From the NCBI RefSeq assembly GCF_036669915.1, contig NC_089314.1, forward strand, positions 23,328,930 through 23,392,929: DNA of 64,000 bases, given 5' to 3'. A program made the translations under genes and the position numbers. Of this stretch, positions 1-14,858 are shown piece after piece (the stretch's first letter is position 1; every line of letters begins with the position of its first letter). This stretch comes from Pocillopora verrucosa (Eukaryota; Cnidaria; Anthozoa; Scleractinia; Pocilloporidae). The notes below the pieces were generated by a model. The model had not been told where the DNA came from. It searched no databases and saw nothing but the letters and a program-made list of their open reading frames with translations.

Positions 1-1
1 C

Positions 2-388
2 AACAGCTGGGAGACAACGGGCGCCATCTATGGAACTGAGTATGAAGTGAGTTCCTTTAATCCGTTTACAAATAACCTGCATAACCACGACGCACCGTGT
101 GCCGTGTGCTTCGTCAGATCACGTGGTTCGCAATTGATGATGCCCGCAAGGAATGACTGTCCATCCGGTTGGGCTAAAGAGTATCATGGGTATTTGATGA
201 CAGCTCATTACGGCCACCAGAGCACGCGAGACTTTATCTGCGTTGATTGGGAGGCTGAGTATGTCCCAGGCTCCCAATCTGATAAAGATGGTGCACTGCT
301 GTATCTTGTTCAAGGAGGTTGTGGCTCGTTACCATGCCTTCCATACGTCTCTGGAAGAGAGCTGACATGCGCTGTGTGTACGAAGTGA
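2..388 (+). CDS. Short-chain collagen C4-like protein, C-terminal exon (5' part outside window)
   Basis: The reading frame is open from the first bases of the window to TGA at 386-388, so this is the 3' part of a gene that starts to the left. It encodes the cysteine-rich globular end of the cnidarian/sponge short-chain collagen C4-like family: a GTEYEV segment, then HDAPCAVC, RSRGSQLMMPARNDCP, FICVDWEAEYVPGSQ and a terminal ELTCAVCTK. The cysteines are regularly spaced and probably form disulfides in an extracellular domain. The protein is about 85-90 percent identical by eye to the inverted copy at 3204-3571. This copy keeps a tryptophan codon (TGG, 8-10) where the other has TGA. An AATAAA at 702-707 is a plausible polyadenylation signal. 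No collagen repeats of this copy are visible because they lie outside the window. Confidence 0.8.
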   Translation, partial: NSWETTGAIYGTEYEVSSFNPFTNNLHNHDAPCAVCFVRSRGSQLMMPARNDCPSGWAKEYHGYLMTAHYGHQSTRDFICVDWEAEYVPGSQSDKDGALLYLVQGGCGSLPCLPYVSGRELTCAVCTK

Positions 389-701
389 GCACTGGCAAAG
401 AATTCTGATTCTTTTAGTATGATTAGCAATTACCTTATGACTCAAGTTGTTTACCGTTCAGGAAGTAGGAATTGAAGGCCTCAGGAAAGTGTCAATCCTT
501 AATGCATATATGACAGTGGAATACACGAAAGTAGGAAGTTTAGTGCAAGATTCAGAACTCGCCGTCTGAACTCGCCCCATAATTTTGTAGTACCTAGAAC
601 TTCAAAGGTATTCATTTCTTATCTGAAGAATATCATAAACAACATTAAATTCTAGTGTGGTTATTCGCCACAAAGTTTTGTATCTTTTGCTTCATTACAT
701 A

Positions 702-707
702 AATAAA
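702..707 (+). terminator. Candidate polyadenylation signal of the left collagen-like gene
   Basis: AATAAA lies about 315 bp after the TGA of the left collagen-like gene, in its sense orientation. It is the first canonical hexamer after that stop. Confidence 0.4.
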
Positions 708-1146
708 GTGTCCAGCTCCTTCTGGGGCTTGAATGCTGCAGACCGGAATCAACCGCGAAAACCACGCGATTCGACGTCATACTCAATACCGTAGTTAATC
801 ACAACCATTACAATTTCTTCAAATGTGATTGGTGCACTAACTGCTTTATTTTTCACAAGCTATTTTTTGTGGAGTTGTAGTCGAACAGTGTAATTGAACA
901 GTTGACTGTAATCGGACACCTGTAATCGAACAGTTGAAGCACCCAATCGTACTTAGTCTACTTAGCTAAATCCAGCAATCACAGAATTGATCACAATAAC
1001 CAAAGCAACAACCGCTTGTCCCAAGAAAAACTGGGGGATTTCGTAAATGGAGGAATTTTTAACTTAAGACATTATGGAGATATTGGTTCTAGATGTCATT
1101 CTTTTTTCGAAAGTTGTAATGGTTATGATTACTAGGGTAACAGGAC

Positions 1147-1186
1147 TTCGTGTCTTCGTGTCTTCGTGTCTTCGTGACTTCGTGAT
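1147..1186. repeat. Short tandem repeat, CTTCGTGT-type unit
   Basis: A unit close to CTTCGTGT repeats four to five times and then decays to CTTCGTGA. It is a simple minisatellite with no coding context. Confidence 0.7.
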
Positions 1187-1499
1187 TAAAAACTTCGGAC
1201 TACCTCTTCGCGGTCGTCTGATTTTGTCAATCACTCGTATGATTACAGACCGAATTGGACTTCACTCTATCGTATTACCATTATTAATATGCTACAAAAT
1301 CAGTTCGAACTTTGCTTTTGAATGAAATAGTCCATTAAAAAATCCGTAAGGTAAAATTTGTGTTTTGTGTTCAAAACAGCAGAGAAATGATTTGTTAGAC
1401 TTCACATTTCCGACTGAAATAGATCGTCACGCTATCACTTGGATCATCCATCTCTGGGGGGAATGGTCAAATTTTCATCATGACCTTGAAAACAATGGA

Positions 1500-1745
1500 G
1501 ATCTTTCCGGAGAGATTTTAATCATTTCTCAAGACTTTAAGACTCTAACCCAATGCTTTCCTTTTTGTTATAAGCAAAGCATGAACATTTATCACTTTAC
1601 ATCACACCGTATTTGAGCTTTCCCATAGAACGTCTTTATCATCTCTTCAGTGATCAACTTCTCTCCGATTGCAGCTACATTCCCCTCTATTTGAACGTGC
1701 TCCAAAACCATGAAAGCCAAGCACGACAAGCATAGGGCGCATAGT
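1500..1745 (-). pseudogene. Decayed transmembrane exon of a third collagen-like gene
   Basis: Read on the minus strand, this segment gives SCLAFMVLEHVQ followed by AAIGEKLITEEMIKTF, which aligns with SCLAFLVLEHVQ and ASIEEKMVTDETMKKF of the intact exon at 5948-6267. After CDVK the frame hits TGA and TAA. Beyond the stops a HALLITKRKALG-like stretch still matches HVKTLLIRKRRSLAL, so homology runs through the stops. The basic tetrapeptide is degraded. No collagen or C4 exon of its own lies nearby; the nearest one downstream in the minus direction is on the opposite strand. I read it as a relic exon from duplication of the family in this cluster. Confidence 0.75.
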
Positions 1746-1946
1746 CTCTGTCAGAGTGGCCTATTGCATTTCGCTTCTTTTATTTTTCTAGATTAATTTT
1801 CTTAGTGAAAGCCCAGTTTGATCGAAACAGCTCACGCTTCCTTTGCAGATGTAATTTATCTTAAGCGGTCTTCGCACACTACATATATGGGTTGATTTAA
1901 GTGCACTGCTGCAAGAGAGATGGTGTTACGTCCAATTACTCGCCAA

Positions 1947-2014
1947 GATAAACTGTAATCAGACATTTGGATAACATATTATATGTTTCCCAGATGTCTG
2001 ATTACAGTTTACCG
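1947..2014. repeat. Hairpin with about 22-bp arms
   Basis: AAACTGTAATCAGACAT is followed after a short AT-rich loop by its reverse complement, ATGTCTGATTACAGTTT. This is probably a small palindromic MITE or its end. Related words (TGTAATCGAACAGTTGA) occur near 885-935. Confidence 0.6.
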
Positions 2015-3002
2015 TGAGAGCACAATAACATGATTATTCTAAATCTTCAGTTCATTTCTCAATGTCAGTAATTAATATCTGATTTTGTTTTTTAAAATCA
2101 GAACATAAATTATTTAATTGATCAACAGACAGGTGAAGAGAATTGAAACAGTAGTCTGATAACCAAAGCGAGCCTTTTTTTCCTATTTACGATCAGATTC
2201 TCAATAACCATTCTTTTGTAGGTATTTTGAGATGATCAAGAAAGTTCCGGAAAGCTTTAAAACTTAAGAAATCCGATTTCCTCTTCCATTGAGTCATCAT
2301 AGCCATGTTTCGTCTGGGTTACACTTTGGATATCACATTAAGTTAAAAAATTTCTGGCTCCTCTCTCAGTATGGTAGGAATTTCATCATCACATATACAC
2401 ATACACGGATTTCAGAAATTTATCGTTGGTATACACGACCAGCTCTGTTTTTCAAACTTAATGGGAAACAACATTGCCTTGCACTTATTGCCTTAAAGCT
2501 TAACAAATCACGTACTGGAAATTCAATGCAAACATACGGTAGTATTTCTTTTACTGGGCTTTCTTTCCTTCTTCCTTTTCCTATTTCTTCCTTCTTTTTC
2601 CCTATTCCTCAGCTGGTGCGCAAATAATTTTACTTAATGTCTGGCTCCTGGATCGAATAGTAACAGCCGGTTTTGCTTACCTCAAGAATTCCATTGAATT
2701 TACCTGACTTGAGTAGAGTCAAGGATTTCAAAACACACAGAGACAGAATCAATTTCCCCAAGGTGGATTTCATTTTCATAAGTGCCAAGAATCCCTACGC
2801 TTTACATGACATAAAAATTTTGTTTGAAGTTCATAATTTGAAATGTCTAAATAATAAGGCAGCTGCATCTCTTTCTGATGGGATAGAACCACTATTTATT
2901 CTGATTCATCGCTTGACACTCACACTATGCTATTATATGTAGTTTTGTTGGTAAACAGTCGTCGCGTTGAGTGAATTACTACAGCTCAAAAGTGTGATAA
3001 AA

Positions 3003-3008
3003 TTTATT
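3003..3008 (-). terminator. Candidate polyadenylation signal of the right collagen-like gene
   Basis: TTTATT on the plus strand is AATAAA on the minus strand, about 196 bp beyond the terminal TAA of the gene at 3204. Confidence 0.4.
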
Positions 3009-3203
3009 ACTTCCGTAACACGATTACTGAAAAATTAACTCAGACCCTGGCGTGTCCCCTAGGAAATCGAAAAATAGCTTGTTTTTAGCATCATTTTAGT
3101 CTTTTGTCCTTTTCAAGGTGGATAGATTCTCCCCATTGCCTCTGGTATACTATAATAACAGACGAAGTACTACGGGAAAGCGAAACGGTGAGATCTGAAT
3201 CCG

Positions 3204-6267
<3,064 letters not shown>

Positions 6268-6862
6268 ATGGCATTCGCTCGTAGAAGGAAAGAAATGAGG
6301 CCAGAGAAGTTGAGCAAAAATTTAGTACTTCAAACTTGTTCTGTCAACAAACTATGGACTTTGTTTCATCCCAATTTATCGGGAGGTAACCCTGTATACA
6401 GAGATCACCACTGACACAAGAAGATGGACTTTAATCAGTCATCTTAAGAGAAGTACTACTAGTCCTTACGATCCTACTAGAGCATTCAGTTTCTAACAAT
6501 GATTAAAATCTGACTTCTCCTTCCTAAATCATGGCATTTGAGTGATAGATGACCAAACAATGAGAATATGCAGATAACCATCCAATATCCAATGAATGGG
6601 TCCTGTCCTGGGGCTGCAGAAAATTCTCCGTTTCCTTTTAAACTTTTCCTTTACCAATTGATTTCAGAAGCAAAAGGAAAAGTTATAATTGAGTCTGAAA
6701 ATTTAAGCTGGCTGGATTTTCGAATTCCTCTAGCCCTTTCAAGTTGAGATATACTTCATGGCAGTGGTTTAGGTTTTAGAACAGCCCATTTTCGATTTTT
6801 TGCAACCGATGAGGGAGGTGGGAAGGAATTCCTGGCAGCTTTCTTGAACCTCTTGATTTACA

Positions 6863-8203
6863 TCAATAAGGGAAGGTACGTCTTTTCTTGGGAGGGGGGG
6901 GAGGGGTCGGGGCCTCAGAGGGGTGGGTCATCAGTGAAAGTGAGTACCAAAAGGGGAGGGTCATACCTCTTTGTAGGCTATTCAAAGGGAAGGGTCACAC
7001 ACCTTTCCCATAATTTTTTAACGAGGATTTTTGTGATGTTGCTTTCCATTTTTCTTACAGATTTAGTTTTTCTTTTCATCTACTTTGATTTAATTTTGTG
7101 TTTTACTTTCGGTTCTTGGTTACATTTCTACATGTATATTATGCCATGGCACATAGTTTTCTCGGAGGACTCGGGTCCTTTTCCGTCCGTATCGAGACGT
7201 ATTAGACTCAGGTATCATTCTTTCGCTCCTGTTGACTATCCACTGCCTGATCTCCTGAATCATTTAGTTCTGAAGATTTACTACTAGATCCAACAATCCG
7301 CTTTATCTTGTCACAGTCACTGTTAGACTCTGAATTTGAACCAGAGGCTGGCTAAATGTTGTTCTGACTGTCCTGCACCGTAGAAGTCAAAATCTTACTG
7401 CCAATATGTGCCTTCACCACCCTCACTTTCTCATCTTTCTTTCCTTTCAATACAATATTGTGGTGATTAATATAAAGTTCAAGTTCACCTACTCAAAGGG
7501 ATGACAACTGGTTTCTGTGATAGTCAGAAACCAATTGTTAGGGATGACAACTGATTTCTGTCATTATCTGTTCGCCGCTTATCTTTTCTTATTTCAATGT
7601 CAGTTAGATGCTCAATATAATCTGCAACAAGCTTTTCTGAAACAATATATTTTTCAGAAAACTCTTTGATTGCCCTTTTATTCCCTGCTTTGAGCTTACC
7701 CTCTTGAAACATCTATTTTATTTGAGTTCGAGGCTGATAATCATCAGGTTTGCGGCCACTCGTAGGTGTTTTCGCACTTGGTAGGTAGTGAAAGTTGGGA
7801 AGTTTGCTGTAATCGGGATAGGGTCGTGCAGTTGGTTTAGCTGGAGAAGGACTTACGTGGTCTCAAAGTTTATACTTCCATATTCAAACTTCAGCTGTAA
7901 AACGTAAATATCCCGCACTGATTGTTCGCATTTTCATGTTTCCAGCTCGCACACATTCAATATCGAGATATATTTATATTCAAATATTTAGCGTTCACAA
8001 GCGAAATGTTCTGAGGTTTCTACCACAGGGAACATACCATGTAGTAGTGAGGGGAGGGTCGCGCTTTTGTCTGTCACCTAAAGGTGGGGGGGGGGGGGGG
8101 GTCAGGAGTTTTTTCTATTAAAACGCAAGGGAGGGCCAACGCTTTTTTGGAAAAAATACCAAAATTCCCCAGCCCAAAAACGTACCTTCCCTAATGAGCC
8201 ACT
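6863..8203. mobile_element. Degenerate DNA-transposon-like element with short terminal inverted repeats
   Basis: AGGGAAGGTACGT at about 6868-6880 recurs inverted at about 8184-8196, with partly matching G-rich sequence inside each end. The two ends thus look like terminal inverted repeats about 1.3 kb apart. Between them lies the broken minus-strand ORF at about 7524-7850. Exact boundaries and a target-site duplication could not be fixed, so class assignment is open. The interior is rich in G-runs (6892-6903, 8086-8102). Confidence 0.5.
7524..7850 (-). pseudogene. Broken transposon-associated ORF
   Basis: The minus strand reads YPDYSKLPNFHYLPSAKTP, then GRKPDDYQPRTQIK, a TAG, and FQEGKLKAGNKRAIKEFSEK followed by YIVSEKLVADYIEHLTDIE and basic residues. 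This resembles proteins of unknown function that are repeated many times in cnidarian genomes. The placement inside inverted repeats suggests a transposon-encoded or captured ORF. The internal TAG and lack of a good start show it is dead. Family name not assigned. Confidence 0.5.
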
Positions 8204-8555
8204 CCATTTCGTCAACTGAACAAATATTCGCAGAACTCCTTTAAGTAAATCCATGTAACGTTCACCCCTCCATTATGGGGCGCGATCATCTACGTTCAGG
8301 CACCAAGCGTCTTCAGGCGTTTTTCCGACCGCGGTAAGGTTTGAGACGAGTCGGGGAGAGGTTTGCTTGGGGTCTGGCAATGACTGCAAATCAGTGCTTT
8401 CCTGCTTCAGGATATTTCATTTAGTTTTATATGACATATATATCGATAATGGATATGGACAACTGGGCCTACACAACGTGTCTTTCAAATTTCGAGAAGG
8501 CCATTGCAACTTCCTTTCTTAGCTGCTATTTGTCAGAAGAAGGCAGAACTTCAGC

Positions 8556-11500
8556 ATGTCGATGACATTTGTGTCTGGACGACAGCGTTCAGAACCTACT
8601 CAACAAACAGTTCAATCGGTAGGTAGAAGAGCTGTTAAGCTTGTTGTAGTATTACAGTCAGGATTAACGTAAACTACAAGGCTTAAGCCTGTCATAATTT
8701 TTCATTGATAGCATCAATTGTTGTTTACACCTGTCTGTACATTCCCTTTGATCGAAGATGTTTTTCTCGAAGGATTTAGTCTTTGTAAAATTAATTTACT
8801 CTTTCACTTGCATTGCAATATCAATGTTTTAAAAAATCGGGTTTTTCTTTAAACAAGATTACTTTTTACTTAAAACTTAAATTCGACTTTAATTACTATA
8901 CATCTTCCCTATTAAAATAAGATGCTTTCAGCAATTTTCTGAATAGCTTAGGGAGCTCGTAATGGTTACTTCGTCTCAAAGAAATGATAAACGTCTTCAT
9001 TCTGTGCAATTATGGGAGATATGTGACACGATCTCTTTGTGTAAACAAAACTTGTGACGATACTGTAGATCGGTGAAAGTTGAAGGACGTTTACGAAACC
9101 TTGTGTTGTATCTAGAAGGTACGGTAAGTAATACATCCCATCGTGTGGTCTACGGTCATGCGAGGGTTATTAATATTCTGGGATATGTCTTTTTTCACTC
9201 TTATGTCATGAACACTCAACTGTGAACAACCTGTTTCAGAAATGTTCAAATCAAGTCTCTCCATTGCCTCTTTTGTGAGTGAATATCAGTCTGAATATAA
9301 GTGTCTGATCTCATGCACCATAATTTTTGTCTTTCAGCTTCTAGATGAGAATTCACAACTTATTCAGGTAAATAGGTGTACATACATGTGTCTGTTTTAG
9401 TTCAGTTCATATCCCAGCAAACCAGTTTACTTTTGCATGGCTTTCATTACAGTTATGGGAAGGTGCTCATGACTAATTGCCTGGGGTGCTTATGTATGGA
9501 ATCTGAGTTTAAGAGAAGGGCTTAATCATTAAGGGAAGAGGAGTTTATTCGGAGAGTTAGAGTTATGTAGTTTGCCTTAAAAATCCAAGTTAATGTAGCT
9601 GGCCTATAAAAACTTGATAATGATCTTGTCCTCCATGGAAGTTTTACAGCATTTAGTCAAGGTTTAAAAATGAGAGAAACATTCATAGAAGACTTGTTGC
9701 ATATACATGTACAGGTGCTTTGTAAGTATGTGAGGTTATTAACCAAAAGAGTGGGAAGAAAGCAATCTGATCTGCCTTCTGAACAATTTGCTGTTAGTTG
9801 GCAGATCCAATTTTAAACAAATTATAATAGCAGCAAAATTAAAATGGTGCTGTTAAAAAATGTCTAATGTTTTAAGTGAGGAGACAGTACTTATTTGAGG
9901 AAATTAATTTATTTTAATTCTTGGGAAGGGATGGGGTGTTCAATCAAATATGCTATTGGTGTATACATCAGTTTGTTGCAATAAATGTAACACTGCTATA
10001 CAAGAACATTTTGGTTAGTATTCACCATTACAAATTGTCTATCCCTTCTGTAGGCTATTGTTGATTATCAGAGTAAAGGGAAAGCATATGAGTGCACACA
10101 GTAAGTAGTATCACTTTACAGGGATTTTGTTCATTAAAAAAAATGTTAAGTCTGTGCTCAAGCTGAGTGACTCATCCGGCATGAGTTAATTCCAGTATTT
10201 GAAGCACAGAATGACTAGAATTATTACCACACCCCCCTGAATGGGACACTAGTCCATACCAAGGTTACCCCCTCCACCTCCAGCATTTTATCAAGCTTTC
10301 CTGACAACTTGCCATGGTCTCTGCCACATTTCATTCAGGAGTTACTCGTTTTACTTTCCTTCTAGATGCATGAAATTATCTGATCATTTTGTTTGTTGCT
10401 TTTCTTTGTTTGTTTCCAGATACCAGCAACTTTTGCATCGTAATCTGGTGTACTTGGCAACATTAGCTGACTCCACTCAAAGTATGCAGAACACAATCCC
10501 AGTACGTGAATCATTAGTGAAATGGCTTAACTGGGCAGCATTAGAATTTTAAGAATTTTGAATCGTTGTGGATTTTGCTGAACACAAAAATTTTCCCACC
10601 AAAAAAGTCTTGCAAACTTTATGGCCCAAAAAATGTTTCTACCTTCAGTCAAATGAAAAATATTAAGTGAAAATAAATGTCAGCCCTTCAAATTTGATAA
10701 TGTTACTTTCCAAGTTAGGAGAGTCCTTTTTGAAATTTGGAACAAATTCATGGAAATTTACTAAAAAATGTTGTCTCTGCAAAAAAAAAAAAAAAAAAAA
10801 AAAAAAAAGAAGGATAAATACTCTGATTGATTGTCACTTTCATTTTATATGGGTGTTAACCCTCCATCATTGGTTATGAAAACAAAGGTGTTAGGTCAAT
10901 AGAGTACAAAACCTGTTTAAAGTTGCATCACTAAAGTACCAGGATCAGTTTTCAGAATCTTTATCTCTTTCATTCTGAGAGCAGTGGAACACAGTTAGAA
11001 ATTCTGATTGTAGCTGTTAGTCTCCCCTGCATGTTGGTTGTAACATTACATTCCCTTGCTCATGGACATTCTGTCAACAGGCTCCTGGCTCTCAGAGTAG
11101 TTCCAATAGACCCCCAGCATCTGCAACACCACCATCTGGGGGTGGTATGCACGGCCTTCCTGATATGACACCAAACTCTGGTACATCCTCAGACATGATG
11201 CCAACTTCAGGAGGATTGAATGCTGGAATGCCCTCAGGAATGAATGACCCAATGAAATCCAACATACCCCCACAACTGGGAGGAATGAGTGGTCCTACCA
11301 CTGCAGGATATGGTGCCAGTTCAGTTGGTGGGATGGGACAGTCAACCTCATCTCCTCCTCAACTTCAGCATCCACCCATGACAGCACAGAGTCACATGGG
11401 TTACCCGAATCCCTCTCAAAGCCAACAGAGTCGACCGGTAGCTCCACCCACCATGTCGGGACCCATGGGAAATTTACCTCCACAGGTTCCACCCATTCAG

Positions 11501-12152
11501 TCTCATGCTCCTCCAGCTATGGGTCAACACATGATGTCACAGAATCAACCACAGTCTCAACAATACATAATGCAACAGAGGCAGATGCAATTCAGACAAG
11601 GTGCACCGCAACAGGTAACCCAACTTTTCCAAGTCTTGTGTTGCAATTGTGTTTTTTCTTTCTTCATACTTTACTTCCCTTATTTGTGTTTCTCCTCACT
11701 TGAAAATTAATGGTTTAACCAATTTATTTATCCCCTTTGAAATGTTTTTTTTGCAGACAAATAACACTGTTAGATAAAATGATGATCATTATCATCAAAA
11801 ATTATATCAAATTACCCTAAAATTTTAGACATAGGAGAATAATGGTGATATCACTATTGTTGTGTCGTGCATGTAGATGCCTCAGCAACAACAGTCGCTT
11901 TCACACAGTCACCCTGGATATGGGCCACCTAGCTCAGGAGGTTTGCCATCAACTGGTATGATGCCAGGGTATCCCTCACAGCAGCAAACACAAAGATTCA
12001 ATCCTTACAGACAGCCTCCTCAGCAACAAGGCTTGTCACACATGCCATACCCAACCCAGCAACAGCCAGGACAGTCAGTTATGGGTCAGCAACCACCAAT
12101 GGGTCAGACACCTGTGGGACAGTCACCCATGCAACAGCCACCACTTGTATAA
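8556..12152 (+). CDS. SS18: SS18 (synovial sarcoma translocation) homologue, BAF complex subunit
   Basis: Six coding exons in phase: 8556-8618, 9338-9367, 10054-10100, 10420-10501, 11081-11614 and 11877-12152, giving 343 residues. The N-terminal SNH domain (about residues 8-70) is clear: LLDENSQLIQAIVDYQSKGK, then ECTQYQQLLHRNLVYLATLA and DSTQSMQ. The rest is a long low-complexity tract rich in Gln, Pro, Gly, Met and Ser, matching the QPGY-type activation domain of SS18/SS18L1/SS18L2 relatives. Known family members sit in the nuclear BAF (SWI/SNF) chromatin remodelling complex and bind it through the SNH domain. The start ATG at 8556 gives MSMTFV, close to the usual MS-A/M-FV opening. The C-terminus ends in QQPPLV rather than a Tyr-rich end. 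An in-frame ATG at the start of the last exon is internal. Confidence 0.92.
10783..10809. repeat. Poly(A) tract in SS18 intron 4
   Basis: A run of about 26 A residues ends at AAGAAGG. It is either a simple homopolymer or the tail of an old retroposed insertion; no target duplication was found. Confidence 0.6.
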
Positions 12153-14858
12153 CGTGACTTGTCACAAGTCTGTAATGTGACACAATTTGTTACAAGATCA
12201 TGTGACTGAAATAGTTACAAATTTATGTTGCAAACATGGTTGTGGAAGTGTTACACCCAGTTTGATAAGATCTGGATCAGAAGTACCACTGCCCTCATGA
12301 CATATGTTCTAGCTCTGCAAGTGTATCCAGCCACAACACATCATCTGAATGTCTACATGAGGTTCTTTAGAAGACTCTCTCAGGGAGATATATCCTATGC
12401 TAGCATCAAACTGACTCTATTAAGAAGATAAGGTCGTTTTATTTATCAGAAATTACGTGGAAATTATAAATCTTTCTTGTCAAATGCTTTCTATAACCTC
12501 TCCCCTTCACTTTCACCACCTGCCCTTGTAATGTGGTTCAGAAAGTACCCTTGTTGAAAGAAATGCTTTGGTATTTACAAGCCTGGGTTAATAGGTCACA
12601 TTGTATATTTAAAACTTCCTGTAAATAATATTTAGATTTCATGGTTTACTTCAATACGGTAAGTTGTGTTTTGTTTGCACAAAGGCAAGGTATACAAGAA
12701 TTAGCAGAAATTTTTCTTTTAAGAATTTGAGATATTTAATCTTGTAGGAACAAAGGTTTGTCACCAGAGATGCTGAAATCTATTTTGGGAATAATTTTTG
12801 CAATTTTCTGTTTAAGCAGAAAATGAAGATGGTAAAAGCGAAATTTTTCTAGAGTCCAACTTCAGGTTAACAGGAGGACTAATAAGTAATTATTTGAAGT
12901 TGAGCTTGATATCATGAATGATTAATGCCAAGGTTGGAGTTATTGTGCTCAAACCAAAGGCTTGGGCAGATAACACAGACACAAGGTTTGATAATTCATG
13001 ATATCATGCAAAAACAGAATTCAGTAATTGTTTTATTATACATTTTTAAACAATTTGCAAAAGAAGACACCTCTCTCCAAGTTGGCAAAAGTTTGAGAAT
13101 GCTACAGATGAGGAGCTTGGAAATTAGTCAGACTTTGAACTTGACATGATATCTACAGATATTGGGTTATTATGTTAACTTCATGTGCTGTTGTATATTG
13201 ACTGTATGCTCTCAACCAATCAGAGTTTTCCCAGTAAGTCTAGTGTATAATAACCAAGACCATCAGTTGAGTATTGTGTGGAAAAGGTTTGGTGACAGGA
13301 TCTGGACTGAATGAAAACATAATGGTGTTGTCATGGGCAACCATCCTTGTTTCTAATGGTAACCGAGTCTCATATTGTATCCCAAGAGCCACACGTCAAC
13401 AATGACCCAAAAGAACTGACATTGCCAGTGGAAACTGAGCCATTTGCTTGTTACAAACAGATTTAACATCAAATCATGATCACTAAACTTCTGTTGTCTC
13501 TCTCAATTGAAAATCATAGTTGTAGTAAGAGTGGAAATAAAAGAATACAAGTTGACATTTGACTTCCATGCCAAGTTTTTGTCAGGCTGAAAGTAGTTAT
13601 TTAATCGGGCATGTCAATTTCTGAATCTAATCTATGTACACCAAGTAAAGTTTAGAGACCCAGGCACTCAAAACTACTGAAACAGTGAAATGGAAAACTC
13701 AGAGTTTGGTTTAGTGTGGTTGAACATGAATGGGGTGAAATGTCACAAATAAATTTTTGTGAAATCTACTTGGATAAATTATATACTGCACTTGGCTTAA
13801 GTGCAGGGGCATTTACAACCAATAGCCCTGCAAAAGCCTGGTACTTGAAACCATCTTTAGTCCAACTTTATCAGAGCAAGAAAACCAGGAGTTTGATAGT
13901 CATTCTTTTTGTCTTAAGGAGCCATGTTTGTAGGATGGAAGATTACAACAGTTGTGAAACAAAGATTCTCTACTTCACAAACCATTGCAGTCCTCAAGTA
14001 ACCATTTTCACAAGAAAATGCTAGAAAATAAATTGTCACAGCCACAATTGAACAAGCAATTGGAAATTGTTCATTTTTTTATTTTGTTCCTTTAATGTTC
14101 AAATATTTTTAGAAATGCTTGAAGACTCACTTTATTGAAGATTCTTCCCCAGAGAAAAAAACCTTTTAAATTAAATTAAATCATTGTTAAACACCCCTAC
14201 ATTGTATGTGTTGATAATAGTTAACTACTTTAAAGTTCACAACATTTGTGCAAATGAAGAAATTCAAAAGGAAATACCGCAAAGAAACCATGAATTGCTT
14301 AAATGTATGTGTGTAGAAAAATTATACCACTTGTAAACCATTACATCTGTGATAAATATTTAGTCCATGGGTACCCAAAACATATTATTCCCAAACATTT
14401 TTATTAGTATAAGCATTAATAGCAAGGTGAAAATAACAATTTCTGTTTGTTAAAGAGGGTCACTTTGTGACACAGCTGTGAAATGCAAACATAACTTTAA
14501 TGCATGACATATCTTCTGACATTTATTGTATACACGAAGCCAATAATGATACAATAATATTATGTCTTAGAAATACAGCATGTACAAAATTATGAAAGAG
14601 CCATGTACAGCTATGCATTCATGGTATTTTCTTGTCAAAGAATATCATTCAGCAACTGGACATTTCCACAAAACTGATCCCTGACTGCAAAGAGCTAAGA
14701 TTAACCACAACACTACAAACAATAAAGTCTGTGGTCAGACCACAATTAGTCATTCCATGACTCAAAAAAAAAAAAAGAAAAAAAGAAAGAAAAAAAGAAA
14801 CCCAAGTAAATAAGAGACAGAAAACCAGAAAATTTTTTCAAATTAATTATCAGTGGCT
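12153..14858. other. Shared 3' region between convergent SS18 and LSM14
   Basis: This 2.7-kb stretch lies between the SS18 stop and the LSM14 stop, and both genes point into it. AATAAA hexamers in the SS18 direction lie at 13536-13541 and 14027-14032. For LSM14 (minus) TTTATT at 14522-14527 is about 330 bp past its stop. A purine-rich AAAAAG tract is at 14764-14800. An open frame at 13716-14024 (+) has no recognisable motif and is probably 3' UTR. Confidence 0.6.

Larger units (their letters stand above)
389..3203. other. Spacer between the two convergent collagen-like genes
   Basis: No intact gene is seen in this 2.8-kb stretch. It holds the 3' untranslated regions of both flanking genes, a short repeat of about 9-10 bp built on CTTCGTGT at 1147-1186, a decayed transmembrane exon at about 1500-1745 on the minus strand, and a hairpin at 1947-2014. 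The ORFs of 80-112 codons here have no recognisable motif and are probably random. Confidence 0.6.
6268..8555. other. Intergenic region between the collagen gene and SS18
   Basis: This stretch holds the upstream region of the collagen gene, a transposon-like segment at about 6863-8203 with a decayed ORF, several G-runs, and the 5' flank of SS18 (about 8210-8555). No other coding exon is recognised. Confidence 0.6.

Noticed and set aside
2289-2942. Two ORFs of 112 and 89 codons
   Set aside because: No recognisable domain, no paralogue in the window, and composition matches the spacer.
6844-7287. 147-codon ORF with a hydrophobic centre
   Set aside because: It starts in a G-rich transposon end, has no family resemblance and runs through low-complexity sequence.
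13716-14024. ORF of 102 codons in the SS18/LSM14 spacer
   Set aside because: No motif, AT-driven composition, lies between convergent genes and is probably 3' UTR.
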